Source: E44-bin32 sp041573795
Lineage (GTDB): Bacteria; Chloroflexota; Anaerolineae; Anaerolineales; E44-bin32
DNA: 55,334 bases
Direction of reading: 5' to 3'
NCBI GenBank assembly: GCA_041573795.1
Contig: JBFFQB010000007.1
Coordinates: forward strand, 1 to 55,334
Position numbers and translations under genes: made by a program
In this document: positions 23,946 to 34,400 of the stretch, one piece after another
Layout: each line of letters opens with the position of its first letter
Numbering within the stretch: position 1 is the first letter of the stretch
Notes under the pieces: model-generated
Databases searched by the model: none
Told to the model about the DNA's origin: nothing
Seen by the model: the letters and a program-made list of their open reading frames with translations, nothing else

Positions 23946-25502
23946 TCAGGGGATAACTGCCCCGATCCCAAAGAAGTATAGTGTGACCGCCCCACCTTCA
24001 CCCAAGGATTCAACGATGAGCGAATGATTGTCTTCGGGTAAACCTGAGATCTCTAAGTAACGTACAAAAGCCCCACCTGGCCATTGGTTATCCTCCCCGC
24101 GTGTATCTCCCGACCAGATTTCCGTGCCATTCAGATACACACGGGCCAGGCCATCGTTGGCATCGCCCCAAAATTGGACGCCGATCGCTGTTGTCGGCAC
24201 CGTTGCATATCCTTCGATCCACTGATTCGCACCTCTGAATCCTATCCATTCGTTAAAACGGAAGCAGTCCTCGCCACAGTCTTCATCAATGGCAATCTCC
24301 GGTGGTGCCGGGCTCGCTTGTGTATTGGCATAGGCGATCACCTCGGGCGGTGTAGAAAACATGCGTGCATCCCCAATGTGGAGTGTCAATGTCGGTTCAC
24401 TTGGTTGTGACACTCCGATCGTGGGTTCAACAGGTTGCGAAGTTGAAAGTACAGGTTGGGTAGGTTCCAGAGGGGCCGTTGCATCCCCTTCCACACGAAT
24501 CAGGATCCGGGTTACGAGTTCCTCCGGCCCCCACGTCTCCCAGCCATCATTGATCTGTTCTGTGGCGGTCATGGTTTGAACATAAACGTGTTCGCCCGGG
24601 CTATGGGCTTGAAAAATCACGCTTGTTGTATAGCATGCTCGAGTGTCCCTCACCATCTTCTCGACGTGCTTGAATTCATCCGCCACAGTCTCCCCATTGA
24701 TCTCGAAAGAAACCAAGATTGATCCCGAAATCTCCTCCAGGATCGCCTCACTGGTGCCACAATAAAAATAATCCAGGATGACTTCCTGCCCCACGACCAG
24801 GGGGAGCTCGTAGAGATATCCAGAATCAGTCCCCTCGTCATCATAAACAGCAAGATTGCTCTGGAGTGGAAGGTTGCTATCTGTTGCAGGATCGTAAGGT
24901 CGCAGGGTGAATGGCACTGTTTCTGCTTGTTCGCTGGCCGTTGCTTCGATGGTTGGCATAGCTTGCCTAACATCGGGTAGCTCATCGGGATCATCGAAGA
25001 ACCCCAAAACCAAGAGCGCGGCAACCCCAACGATCCCCAGGATAAACGGGATCGCGAGCCCGGCAAGGAAAGGTAGCCATCGGCGTGACTTCGGTGTATC
25101 AGGCGTTGAGGGAGGAACCGCAGGCTGGGCGACTTGGGCGACAGCGGGTTGGGGGACGGGCACAGGAGCAACCGGCTGAGGGGTGGGCGCAGCGACGGCG
25201 ACCAGGTCGAAGCGGAAACGAGTATCCCCAAGCGTCAGCTCCTCCCCACCCCTGAGTTGTGCCGACGTCACCTGCACGCCGTTGACCAACGTGCCATGCG
25301 CGCTCTTGAGATCTTCAATCGTAACCACACCTTGATGGAAGCGAATTCGAGCATGCTGCCGTGAGACCTTGGGGTCCTTCAGCTGGATCTGACAGGCAGT
25401 ACCGCGCCCGATGAGCACTTCCACAGTTGCGAGGCGATAACGCTCATTTTGTACGTTCGAAGAAACGCCTTTGAGGATTCCATAGGTATGCGATGAGGCC
25501 AC
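23946..25502 (-). CDS. FHA-domain membrane protein with extracytoplasmic beta domains
   Basis: 518 residues from a GTG at 25502 with GGAG 7 bases upstream. Residues 15-100 are an FHA domain with the phosphothreonine-binding residues Arg33 (LIGRGTACQI), Ser47 and His50 (VSRQHARI) and Asn74 (HGTLVNG). A Pro/Val/Gln-rich linker (105-137) and one helix (144-168) follow. Outside are a domain starting FTLRPYDPATDSNLPLQSNL, shared with the FHA protein at 35323-37302, a Thr/Pro-rich spacer, and a jelly-roll-like C-terminus (VQFWGDANDGLARVYLNGTE). It should couple an outside domain to a cytoplasmic phosphothreonine reader. Confidence 0.85.
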   Translation of the reverse strand: MASSHTYGILKGVSSNVQNERYRLATVEVLIGRGTACQIQLKDPKVSRQHARIRFHQGVVTIEDLKSAHGTLVNGVQVTSAQLRGGEELTLGDTRFRFDLVAVAAPTPQPVAPVPVPQPAVAQVAQPAVPPSTPDTPKSRRWLPFLAGLAIPFILGIVGVAALLVLGFFDDPDELPDVRQAMPTIEATASEQAETVPFTLRPYDPATDSNLPLQSNLAVYDDEGTDSGYLYELPLVVGQEVILDYFYCGTSEAILEEISGSILVSFEINGETVADEFKHVEKMVRDTRACYTTSVIFQAHSPGEHVYVQTMTATEQINDGWETWGPEELVTRILIRVEGDATAPLEPTQPVLSTSQPVEPTIGVSQPSEPTLTLHIGDARMFSTPPEVIAYANTQASPAPPEIAIDEDCGEDCFRFNEWIGFRGANQWIEGYATVPTTAIGVQFWGDANDGLARVYLNGTEIWSGDTRGEDNQWPGGAFVRYLEISGLPEDNHSLIVESLGEGGAVTLYFFGIGAVIP

Positions 25503-25597
25503 GAGGTTGCTCCGTTTTTATGCCAAACGATTATTGTTGGATAGAGATGATGCACATCCCTCAATACGATATCCGACCGATAATCTCAAACTGATCA

Positions 25598-28500
25598 TTA
25601 ATATTGAAGTGCACCCTGAATCCCCGCTCCTGTCTGTTCCGCCAATCTAATGAGACCGCTCTCGCCCCCCAGCGTCTGCAGCAACTCCCCAGGTCTCATA
25701 TTGCCTTTACCGGCCTGGTCGAGCAATTGGTGCATCCCTTGCAAGTGACTGATCTGAGCCGGATTCACGCCTGGCTTCGCCTTCAAAATTGGAAGAAATT
25801 TGGTTGAGATATCCTTCGCCAATCCGCGTGCACTCTCCTGGACCGCATTGCCCCTCGAAAGAATACCCTTTGCTACCAATTGGAAGTTATGATGCACCTT
25901 GAGTGGCGTCACCTGTGCCGTCTGCCAGGCCCACTGCTTGCTGAATGGCGTCACCACCGGGTTGTACTTCAAGACGCCGTGGTCGATATAGGCTTCCGGA
26001 TGTAAAGGCCCCGTAGGGGTTTGGAATGCAGCATCAGCATTACCACCTGTTACCTTGTGATAAATGTCTTTATAAAGGGGCTCCATTTCGTTTTGGAGAG
26101 TAGCATAAGAAACATGCCGTCCATGCTGCGTTAACTGCGATGCCTTTTGCGCCGCTCGTAGCTTCGCCATAGCATGTGTGTGCCATTCCGTCCCTGGCGT
26201 GGCCTGCCTCACAACTTGTTCCCACTTATGCTCCAACATCTGGTTTAAGCCCACATCCCGGTCCATGCCCACCGTTCCATAGCTCGATGCATTGCGGAAG
26301 TCAATCAGCTCATGGCGTGTAAACGCCCGCCCCCCACGCGCAAATCCCTGTTTGGCAAGCTGTTTCGCCACACGATTATCCACGATCCGGTAGATGCGCT
26401 GGATGCGCTGGTCAAATGCCCTCGTCAAGCTCGGTCGATTAACCACTTTTAAGATTGATTTGGCCGCATAGTTCTGATTGATCTGGATCGCCTGGCCTGT
26501 CAACCGGTTGGACAACTGCCGCCGAACTTCCCGACTCGTCGCCGCTTTCATCTCGCGCAACGTTTGGTTGAAATCGTTCACCAGACTTTGACCTTTCGAC
26601 CGTTGCGCCCACCACTCTGCATTCATTTCTGTTAGTTTTGCGTCTTGTATCTGGGGCATACGTAGTGTTGGTTCCCCAGCCCCGGTTAGCCGCTGATATG
26701 CGTTCGAAAGGCTCGCCCCTGCTCGCTGTGCAAGTTGTTTGTACTGCGCCAGGCCGTATTTTAATGTAAACGCATTCCCGATATCCTGCAGGACGGAACA
26801 ACCAATCCGCTTCCAACCAGGGTCCTGGTCTCCTGGCATGCGTGGTCCCAGGTATAGGCTTAGTGTGTTGATCGGCAACGTGCGCTTCATGCCGCCTACC
26901 ACGGCTGCGTTAAAGCCCCCCTCCAAATAGCCCACCGTCGCCCCTTCTATGAGGTTCGTTGTCAACCGGAATGCACCCAGCTTCATCATCGCCCCTGACA
27001 TCGCCGTATAAGCTTGTGCAGCACTGGCTACGCCCATTAAGCCCACTGCACCGGTCCATAACCATCCCACAGTGACAGCAAGTGAAGCCTGTCCCGCAAG
27101 CTTCCGCATCCGTTCCGCTCCAACCTGGTATGCCTCGGCATCGAGCGCATCGATATCCGCCGCTATCTTCTCGCGTTCATACTGCGCCTGTTGGATGTCG
27201 TATAAAGCCCCCCTCAGACGCATCATCCGTGAAAGTCCCTCGCCATTGGGGCTATTGTCGGTTAGGAACCTTTCCTGCATGGCCTCAACCTTCCCCCATA
27301 GACTTACCGGCTGCTTGTCAAGCAATTTTTCGATCGCCCGATCCATCGCCAGCAGCCTGGCCCGGTTGCGCTTCTCAATCTCATCCGCATGCCACGGCGC
27401 CTTCTCCCAGGCGTCGATCTCCGCCTTGTAGATCCAATCCGTCTTCTTCTTCTCAAACGATTTCTCCGCCGCGATCTCGCGCAGCCATTCATCCTCCAGC
27501 GAGCGATCCGCCCGTAGCTTCGCATCCCGCAAGGCCTGGCGCTGCTCATCCCATCTTGCCTGTTCTTTTTCCACTTCAGCCTGTTTAAGATCATCCCACC
27601 AGTCAACTTTATCAAGCCACCACTCTGGCATCTCCTTGGAAGCAAGAAGCGCCTTACGCTCTGCCTCAGTCAGATCCCAGGCCCACCCGGGTTTATTAAA
27701 AACACCCGTATTCTCGTTGTATTCAAAACCCCACAACCCACGCCGTGCTCGCTCAGCAGCCACATCCGCCGCCCAGATCTGTTCCAGCGAGCGTTTGTCG
27801 TCGACCCACGACGGCTTCTGCAGCGCTCGCAAGTGCTCCGATTCCCGCGCGTTTGCCCATTCCGCCCACAACCACATCCCTACCACGCCCAGCGTGCCAC
27901 CAGCTGCAGCCGCCTGCGCCAGTGGTGGGATCATTGCATTCATTCCCTCGATCACCTCCACCACTGTCTGTTCGGAGATCGCGTACCCGTCTTTCGGATC
28001 GACCACCAGTGCCTCCACTAAATGCTGCCCCGGTGCGGGCTTATCCAATCGCATTTCCGATCCGGTCTCCACGCCTGCATCCGTTAATGCCACCATTCCA
28101 TTGATTAACCAGGTTGCGTTCAGAGGGCCGACGTCCTCATCGCGCTCCAATCCCAGGCCACAAGCCAGGGTTTCATCGCTGCTCACATCGCTATTGCAGC
28201 CTAGCCACAAAATGCGGAATTTGGCTTCCTCCTCCTTTACCAAATTGACGACCTCGAACTGGCGTATCTCCACGGTCAAGCGCTCTCCTTCGCCGCGCAC
28301 CTCCAGTTGCATCGTGTGGGACCCCTTTAAAGCCTCCTCCCACACACACATCGCCGAATCGCATAACAAATTTTTGTCCAAAAACCATCGATAGGTAAGC
28401 TCTTCATTTGCTCGTTTTCCTTCCACTCGTGCCGTGAACGTCACCCCTCTCTCCATAGCCGGCACGGGGGGATCCATGCCGATCGAGGCGATCAGCTCTG

Positions 28501-29464
28501 TTTCCTCTCCCACCTCGATCGTGACCGTGCTCTCCGTCTGGCGACCATCTCCATCAACATACACCGTGATGTCATGTAGACCCTTTTCGGCTGAAGCCCA
28601 GATCCAGGATCCCGTCTCCGTCTCTGCTTCTTTCGCCGAATCCAGATACCACGTGAATTCGAGATCTTCATTCTGTTCGACGTTCAATACCTGTGCATTG
28701 CAGGTAACTGACTCTTTCTCGCTCAGTGATCTAGGCTGACAATCCAGATTGACGGAGAACTCATCCGTAGGTGTCCACGTGCCAATTTCACAATCACCAC
28801 AGGTCAAGCGGAATCGGATTTCATTTGATGCATACGAAAAGACTGGCCGCCACACCCAGGTGTCGCTGGCTTGTCCAGCCAGGTAGGATGTTCCTAATCG
28901 ACCCGTCACTTGAACAGCAACGTTTTTCGTCTCAGTGCGATTTGCAATTACCCTGGTTGGCAATCCCTGAGCGTCCTCTGCCGGACATCCTGCTTCCTGA
29001 TAGAACTGTAACCTGGACTTCCCACTGCCAGACAACTCCCAATCCCCGAAGTTATCATCATCCACTCGTCTAATGGTGCCCGAGATGCCCGTGATGCTGT
29101 AGGAGCCAGTTGCCTTCCATCCAAACTCCGCCGCCTGCACATTACCGCTTACGCTCCCTGAAAAGGTCCCCTGGCCGAGATCCAAAACCATGTCGAAGTT
29201 TGGACTTTCGGAATAGTTTGGAGTTTTTGAAGCTGCTTGATATCTCATACAGTACGGATCGCCGGGTTTCTGTGCGGGGATAAAACGATCCCACTCCATC
29301 GATGCAAAACCATTGTCATAGGTCCCCTTGACAATGATCACGCCATCCTCACTTTGAGCAGTACTGGAGACAAACGGGAACCCGACAAGAAGGCAGGTAA
29401 TAAGAATGAAGAGTGGAACTGCCGGATGTCTCTTCAACAATCTTTTGAATTGAGGGAGGTTCAT
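25598..29464 (-). CDS. Giant signal-peptide membrane protein A with Ig/PKD-like repeats and charged cytoplasmic region
   Basis: 1288 residues from the ATG at 29464; a TTG two codons earlier is possible. It has an N-terminal signal (LFILITCLLVGFPFVSSTAQ), a beta-rich domain, then three Ig/PKD-like repeats (about 230-500) with the recurring form xFTWYLD or YRWFLD. One membrane segment follows (about 512-537, AGGTLGVVGMWLWAEW), then a highly charged helical region (540-760), a Gly/Ala-rich hydrophobic stretch (about 790-855) and a 430-residue C-terminal domain with SSYGTVGMDRDVGLNQ (near 1060). The N-terminal half should be outside and the rest inside. It is paralogous over its length to the protein at 31466-35323. 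The family is unrecognised. Confidence 0.8.
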   Translation of the reverse strand: MNLPQFKRLLKRHPAVPLFILITCLLVGFPFVSSTAQSEDGVIIVKGTYDNGFASMEWDRFIPAQKPGDPYCMRYQAASKTPNYSESPNFDMVLDLGQGTFSGSVSGNVQAAEFGWKATGSYSITGISGTIRRVDDDNFGDWELSGSGKSRLQFYQEAGCPAEDAQGLPTRVIANRTETKNVAVQVTGRLGTSYLAGQASDTWVWRPVFSYASNEIRFRLTCGDCEIGTWTPTDEFSVNLDCQPRSLSEKESVTCNAQVLNVEQNEDLEFTWYLDSAKEAETETGSWIWASAEKGLHDITVYVDGDGRQTESTVTIEVGEETELIASIGMDPPVPAMERGVTFTARVEGKRANEELTYRWFLDKNLLCDSAMCVWEEALKGSHTMQLEVRGEGERLTVEIRQFEVVNLVKEEEAKFRILWLGCNSDVSSDETLACGLGLERDEDVGPLNATWLINGMVALTDAGVETGSEMRLDKPAPGQHLVEALVVDPKDGYAISEQTVVEVIEGMNAMIPPLAQAAAAGGTLGVVGMWLWAEWANARESEHLRALQKPSWVDDKRSLEQIWAADVAAERARRGLWGFEYNENTGVFNKPGWAWDLTEAERKALLASKEMPEWWLDKVDWWDDLKQAEVEKEQARWDEQRQALRDAKLRADRSLEDEWLREIAAEKSFEKKKTDWIYKAEIDAWEKAPWHADEIEKRNRARLLAMDRAIEKLLDKQPVSLWGKVEAMQERFLTDNSPNGEGLSRMMRLRGALYDIQQAQYEREKIAADIDALDAEAYQVGAERMRKLAGQASLAVTVGWLWTGAVGLMGVASAAQAYTAMSGAMMKLGAFRLTTNLIEGATVGYLEGGFNAAVVGGMKRTLPINTLSLYLGPRMPGDQDPGWKRIGCSVLQDIGNAFTLKYGLAQYKQLAQRAGASLSNAYQRLTGAGEPTLRMPQIQDAKLTEMNAEWWAQRSKGQSLVNDFNQTLREMKAATSREVRRQLSNRLTGQAIQINQNYAAKSILKVVNRPSLTRAFDQRIQRIYRIVDNRVAKQLAKQGFARGGRAFTRHELIDFRNASSYGTVGMDRDVGLNQMLEHKWEQVVRQATPGTEWHTHAMAKLRAAQKASQLTQHGRHVSYATLQNEMEPLYKDIYHKVTGGNADAAFQTPTGPLHPEAYIDHGVLKYNPVVTPFSKQWAWQTAQVTPLKVHHNFQLVAKGILSRGNAVQESARGLAKDISTKFLPILKAKPGVNPAQISHLQGMHQLLDQAGKGNMRPGELLQTLGGESGLIRLAEQTGAGIQGALQY
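27331..27516. repeat. Near-identical tract shared with 33190-33375 (copy in giant gene A)
   Basis: These 186 bases align without gaps to 33190-33375 with four mismatches by my count, while flanking parts of the two genes are clearly more divergent. It encodes the segment from about residue 649 to 711, including RSLEDEWLREIAAEK and WHADEIEKRNRARLLAMDR. Recent gene conversion between the paralogues is the simplest explanation. Confidence 0.85.
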
Positions 29465-29544
29465 ATCCAATCGCCTATATCACCCTTTTGACCATTATTT
29501 CCTAGACACGCTTGATAAGGTGAAGTGAACACAAATGATTTCGT

Positions 29545-30084
29545 TCACTCCTCCGGTAATCTGCTCGGGAAAACGGATTGTGGTGAGGGTGGTTGCGGTA
29601 TCTGAATATCACTCAACTGTGGTCCAGTTTGCGATCGCAAACGCAGTTGGCGGATCAGGAGGTTTAGATTTGTCCCCAATCCAGATCCAGTGCTGAAGAA
29701 CATCGCCGTCAGGCCACCCGCCACCCACAGCGCCGGGGCGAAGGTGGCCAGGATCTGGGTGATCGCATAGGAAACCGCCCAGAACACGATGTGCAGCACG
29801 GAGCGTTGACCGACGATCGCGGGACCCTTGACGTAGAGCCGCGTCGCCTGGCCCCACGCCAAACCAAACCCCAATCCCGTTATCAGCAACGCGGGTCCCA
29901 GGAAGGCGGAAAACGCCCGCTCTAAGAAGACAACATTGATGATCAAGCTGAGCGGCGCAAAGATGAGCCCAATAATGGGGGTACGCAGGCGAAAGGGCAG
30001 CTCTTTTCGCATCTGGCGGATCACGCCGTAAAAGCCCAGAAGGACCAAGGGGACTGTGAGTAAGCTCAATATCCGATAAATCAT
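29545..30084 (-). CDS. Membrane protein of unknown function in the FHA cluster
   Basis: 179 residues with about five helices: ILSLLTVPLVLLGFYGVI, TPIIGLIFAPLSLIINVVFL, FLGPALLITGLGFGLAWG, VLHIVFWAVSYAITQILATF and ALWVAGGLTAMFFSTG. A Pro/Gln-rich tail (IQIPQPPSPQSVFPSRLPEE) follows. I see no family. It lies between the two giant genes, 17 bases after the zinc-ribbon gene. Confidence 0.65.
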   Translation of the reverse strand: MIYRILSLLTVPLVLLGFYGVIRQMRKELPFRLRTPIIGLIFAPLSLIINVVFLERAFSAFLGPALLITGLGFGLAWGQATRLYVKGPAIVGQRSVLHIVFWAVSYAITQILATFAPALWVAGGLTAMFFSTGSGLGTNLNLLIRQLRLRSQTGPQLSDIQIPQPPSPQSVFPSRLPEE

Positions 30085-30101
30085 TGCTTAATCCTTTATC
30101 A

Positions 30102-31433
30102 TCACGATCCACCCAATGCTTCGCCGCACTCGGTGCAATACTTACCCCCCTTACGCACCTTAGCCCCGCATGCCGGACACGCCGCATCAGCCTTCGCCTC
30201 TTCCTTCTTTTGCTCTTGAGGGGCCTCTTGTGCCGCGCCACACTCTGGGCAGAATTTTGATCCAACCGGTACTGACTCCCCACAGGCGTGGCACTGGGCC
30301 ATCATGCTCTCCTGATCAAACGGTGAAGGTCCATAGAACTCTTTTGAGAGTTGAACGTCTGCAGCAGGTTCGATGAATTCGGCTACTACATCAAGCGCCG
30401 TGACCATCTCCAGTGAGCGCATCGCGAAGCGGACGTTGGAAAGATCTCCTTCGCTTTGGGTTAAACCTTCGGACGCGATCAACCAGACGGTCGAACCGGT
30501 CGTGATTAGGAACAGGGCTTCTTCAAAAGCCTCTGGAGACTCGGCTGTACCACTTACAATCTGCAGGTCATGGATCGTGATCATGCTGATCCAGTTGAAG
30601 AAATCCCCGATGAACGCTTCCAGGGAGGCTCCAAGTTGAAATTGGGTTTTCTTGCCCTCCACTGCTAACAAATCCTCATTTTCCCGATACCGATCCACCT
30701 CTTTCTTGATGAAGGTCTTGGTCAGTTTTGGAAGAGTCACCTCGGACCTGCCACCGACGTGGATCATCTCATTGAAGAACTCTCCCACCGCATGCAGCAG
30801 CCAGCGACGGTCGTGAATCTCCAGTGCATCCTTGTGCGCATTGAAGATATCCTCAGCTGTGAGTGCAAGCGGTTCCGGATCGCGCCGGCGAGGCTCAAAC
30901 GAGCGGACATAGGCAGCCTTATACGCATCAGCGAGTGCAAATAGAAATGTAAGCTCTTCGGCGGAATACTCCGTTTGATGGATGGGGAAGGTCATGCTGG
31001 AGGAATACTGCAGCTGCATGCGCATCCAAACCAGCAAGTCATCGTAGGAAAACGGAAAAATAAGTTCATGATCGAATTCAAGGTGAGGCGCTAAGGCGAC
31101 CATTTGCCCCTCAACCGGGCGAGCAGCATATAAACGCGTTAATTGGGGCGCCGAATTGAACACCGCCAGGCGCACATCAATAATCCGATCCGGTGTTGCG
31201 ATGGGCGTGAGCGCCAGCTGAACAGCTTCTTCTGCCGCACCACTAGTCTCTTCGATGATCTCTTCAATCTCACGAGGCTCTCCCTGTACGTCAGCCCTGC
31301 ATAAATCAGGCAGGGGTGAGAGCAGGTTCGGTTCTGGGAGATCGTAATGTTCTAGCAGCAGTGGGAATTCAGGAAGATTTAGCAGTACCGATCGGCTGAT
31401 GTTGACCAGCTCAAGGCTTTGTTCCTCAGTCAT
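30102..31433 (-). CDS. Cytoplasmic protein with two C-terminal zinc ribbons
   Basis: 443 residues from the ATG at 31433, with AAGGG 8 bases upstream; a GTG 9 bases earlier is possible. Residues 1-375 form a soluble alpha/beta region without a family I recognise. It contains a stretch reminiscent of a carrier domain (SLEAFIGDFFNWISMITIHD) but no catalytic motif. The end has two zinc ribbons: CHACGESVPVGSKFCPECG and CPACGAKVRKGGKYCTECG, separated by a Glu/Lys linker. The same ribbon type occurs in the FHA proteins upstream, so this is probably a cytoplasmic partner in the same complex. Confidence 0.75.
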   Translation of the reverse strand: MTEEQSLELVNISRSVLLNLPEFPLLLEHYDLPEPNLLSPLPDLCRADVQGEPREIEEIIEETSGAAEEAVQLALTPIATPDRIIDVRLAVFNSAPQLTRLYAARPVEGQMVALAPHLEFDHELIFPFSYDDLLVWMRMQLQYSSSMTFPIHQTEYSAEELTFLFALADAYKAAYVRSFEPRRRDPEPLALTAEDIFNAHKDALEIHDRRWLLHAVGEFFNEMIHVGGRSEVTLPKLTKTFIKKEVDRYRENEDLLAVEGKKTQFQLGASLEAFIGDFFNWISMITIHDLQIVSGTAESPEAFEEALFLITTGSTVWLIASEGLTQSEGDLSNVRFAMRSLEMVTALDVVAEFIEPAADVQLSKEFYGPSPFDQESMMAQCHACGESVPVGSKFCPECGAAQEAPQEQKKEEAKADAACPACGAKVRKGGKYCTECGEALGGS

Positions 31434-31465
31434 TTCGCTCACCCTTCTCTAGACCAGGTTCGTAA

Positions 31466-34400
31466 TTAATACTGGATTGCGCCCTGGATCCCAGCGCTCA
31501 CGCGTTCTGCCATGCGGATGATTCCAGATTGATCTGTATTCAACGTCTGCAATAGCTGCCCTGGCGTCACATTCCCTTGCCCGGCCTGCCCCAACAACCG
31601 CTGCATGCCCTGCCAGTAAGTGATCTGCGCCGGGTTCACGTTCGGATTGGCCTTTAATACTGGAATCAACTTGGTCGAGATGTCCTTGGCCAACCCACGC
31701 GCACTTTCCTGGATGGCCTCGCCCTCAGAAAGCAGCTTGAAATTCTCATACACCTTCACCGCACTCACCGATCCCGTCTGCCCCGCCCACTGCCCACTGA
31801 ACGGTGCCGCCACCGGATTGTTCTGCAGCACGTTCAAGTCCTTATAGGCTTCCACATTCTGCGAGGTCGTGAACGTCTGAAATGCTTTCTTCGCGCTGCC
31901 ACCCGTAACATCCCCGTAAACCCTCTCATAAATGGTTTGGGCCTCATCGTTGAACTTCGGGAGCGAGAGCCGCTGCCCTCCTTGCATCAACCGTGAGGCT
32001 CGCTGCGCCTCCCGCAGCTTCGCCGCCGCATGCGCATGCCACTCCGTCCCCGGCTGCGCCTGGTTCACTACCCCCTGCCACTTCTGCACCAGCATCTGGT
32101 TCAAGCCCACATCGCGGTCCATCCCCACTGTCCCATAGCTCGAAGCGTTGCGGAAGTTCAACATATCATTGCGTGTGAACGCCTGCCCGCCGCGCGTGAT
32201 CCCCGCCGCGTTGATCTCCTTCGCCACCCGATAGTCCACCACCCGGTAGATGCGCTGGATGCGCTGATCAAACGCCCGCGTCAGCGACGGCCGCTTGATC
32301 ACCTTCAGGATCGACTTGGCGGCATAGTTCTCGTTGATCTGGACCGCCTGCCGCGTCAACTGATTCGATAGTTGCGCCCGCTCCAACCGGTTCGTCGCAG
32401 CATTCATCTTACGCAGTGTCTGATTAAACCGGTTCACCAGCTTCTGGCCTTGCTCCCGCTGCGCCCACCACTGCGCATCACGCTGCAAGAGCACATTGTC
32501 GCGCACCGGCGGCATCCGCAAAGGCTGTGGCCCTGTGCCTGTCAATTTCTGGTAGGCGTTCGATATGCTCGCCCCCGCCCGCCGCGCCAATCGACTGTAC
32601 TGCGCAATCCCGCGCTTCAGCGTCATCGCGTTGCCAAAGTCCTGCAGCACCGAGAGCCCGATGCGCTTCCAGCCCGGTCCCTCATCCCCCGGCATGCGCG
32701 GGCCCAACCACAAGCTCATCGTGTTGATCGGCAGTGTGCGCCGCATCCCGCCCACCACTGCCCCACTCATGCCTCCCTCCAAGTACCCTACCGTCGCCCC
32801 CTCCACCAGATTCATCGTCAGCCGGAAAGCCCCCAGCTGCGCCATCGCACCCGACACCGCCGCCGCCGCATTTGTCAGCGATGTCGCCCCCAACGCCCAA
32901 CCCGCTCCACCAAGCACAAGTGGGCTAAAGGCAATCGCTACCGACGCCACCGTCGCTCCCGTCTTGATGTTGCTCGCCGCTTCTTCGCCCAACTGCATCC
33001 AGGCTGCATCATGCATCGCCCGCGCCGCTTCCATATCGAACTGCGCCTGCTTCAGGTTATAGACCGCCCCCTTCAAGCGCATTAACTGCAGGTACGCCTC
33101 CGCCCCCACTCGACCGTCCCCCAGAATCTTCTCCTGCAGTACCTCGATCCTGCCCCACTGGCTCACCGGCAGCTTATCGGTCACCTTGTCGATCGTCCGA
33201 TCCATCGCCAGCAGCCTGGCCCGGTTGCGCTTCTCAATCTCATCCGCATGCCACGGCGCCTTCTCCCAGGCGTCGATCTCCGCCTTGTAGATCCAATCCG
33301 CCTTCTTCTTCTCGAACGATTTCTCCGCCGCGATCTCGCGCAGCCATTCATCCTCCAGCGACCGATCCGCCCGTAATTTGTCAGCACCTAAAACCCTACG
33401 CGCCGCCTCCCAGGCCTGGCGCTGCCTCTGAAAAGCCTTATCCGAATCTCCCCACCACCAGGGAGTGTTCCCGCTATAAGTCCAATCGGGTTGCTTGAAG
33501 ATCCTTGTTTCCTTGTTGTATTCAAAACCCCACAAGTTTCGCCGCTGCCGCTCCGCTTCCACATCCGCCGCCCAGATCTGCTCCAGCGAGCGCTTGTCGT
33601 CCACCCAGGAGGGTTTCTGCAGCTCCCGCAGGTGTGCTTCCTCCGCCTCCGCCCGGCGCGCATTCAGCCACTCCGCCCACAGCCACACCCCCACCACACC
33701 CAATGTGCCGCCTGCCGCAGCCGCCTGCGCCAGCGGTGGGATCATCGTATTCTGCCCCGCCAACACCTCCGCCTGCGTATGCCCCGAAATCGCCTTCCAG
33801 CTGGCCGGATCTACCACCAGCGCCTCCACCATGTGTTCCCCTGGCGCCGGTTGTCCCAGCTGCATCTCCGACCCTGCTTGCACGCCCGCTTCCGTTGAGG
33901 CGACGACCCCGTCGATCAACCAGGTCACGTTCAGCGCCCCGATGCCCTCATTCCGCTCCAAGCCAAGCGTGCACGCCAGCGTCTCGTCACTGCTCACGCC
34001 GCTGTTGCAGCCCAGCCCCACAATCCGGAACCCGGCTGCCTCCTCGTCCACTAGCGTCACCACCTCAAAGTCACGCTGCTCCACGGCGATGCGTTCGCCC
34101 TCACCGCGCACCTCCAGCAGCACCGTGTGGGAACCTTCAAGCGCTTCCCCCCAGGCGCACATCGCCGTCTCGCAAAGGATCTGGCCGTCTAATTGCCAGC
34201 GGTAGCTCAAACTTTCGTTGGCCTTGGCCCCCTCCACCCGCGGCGTGAACGTCACCCCCTGCTCCAGCACAGGTATCGGCGGGTCCATGCCGATCGAGGC
34301 CACCAGCTCCAGTTCTTCGCCCACCTCGATCGTGACCGTGCTCTCCGTATCCCGGCCCTCGCCCTGCACGTAGACCGTGATGTCGTGCACACCTTTTACC

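Noticed and set aside
32372..33085. Long plus-strand frames antisense to the giant genes (also around 33505-34248 and 27082-28394)
   Set aside because: They follow the codon bias of the opposite strand and yield low-complexity Pro/Arg/Ser-rich products without any recognisable domain.
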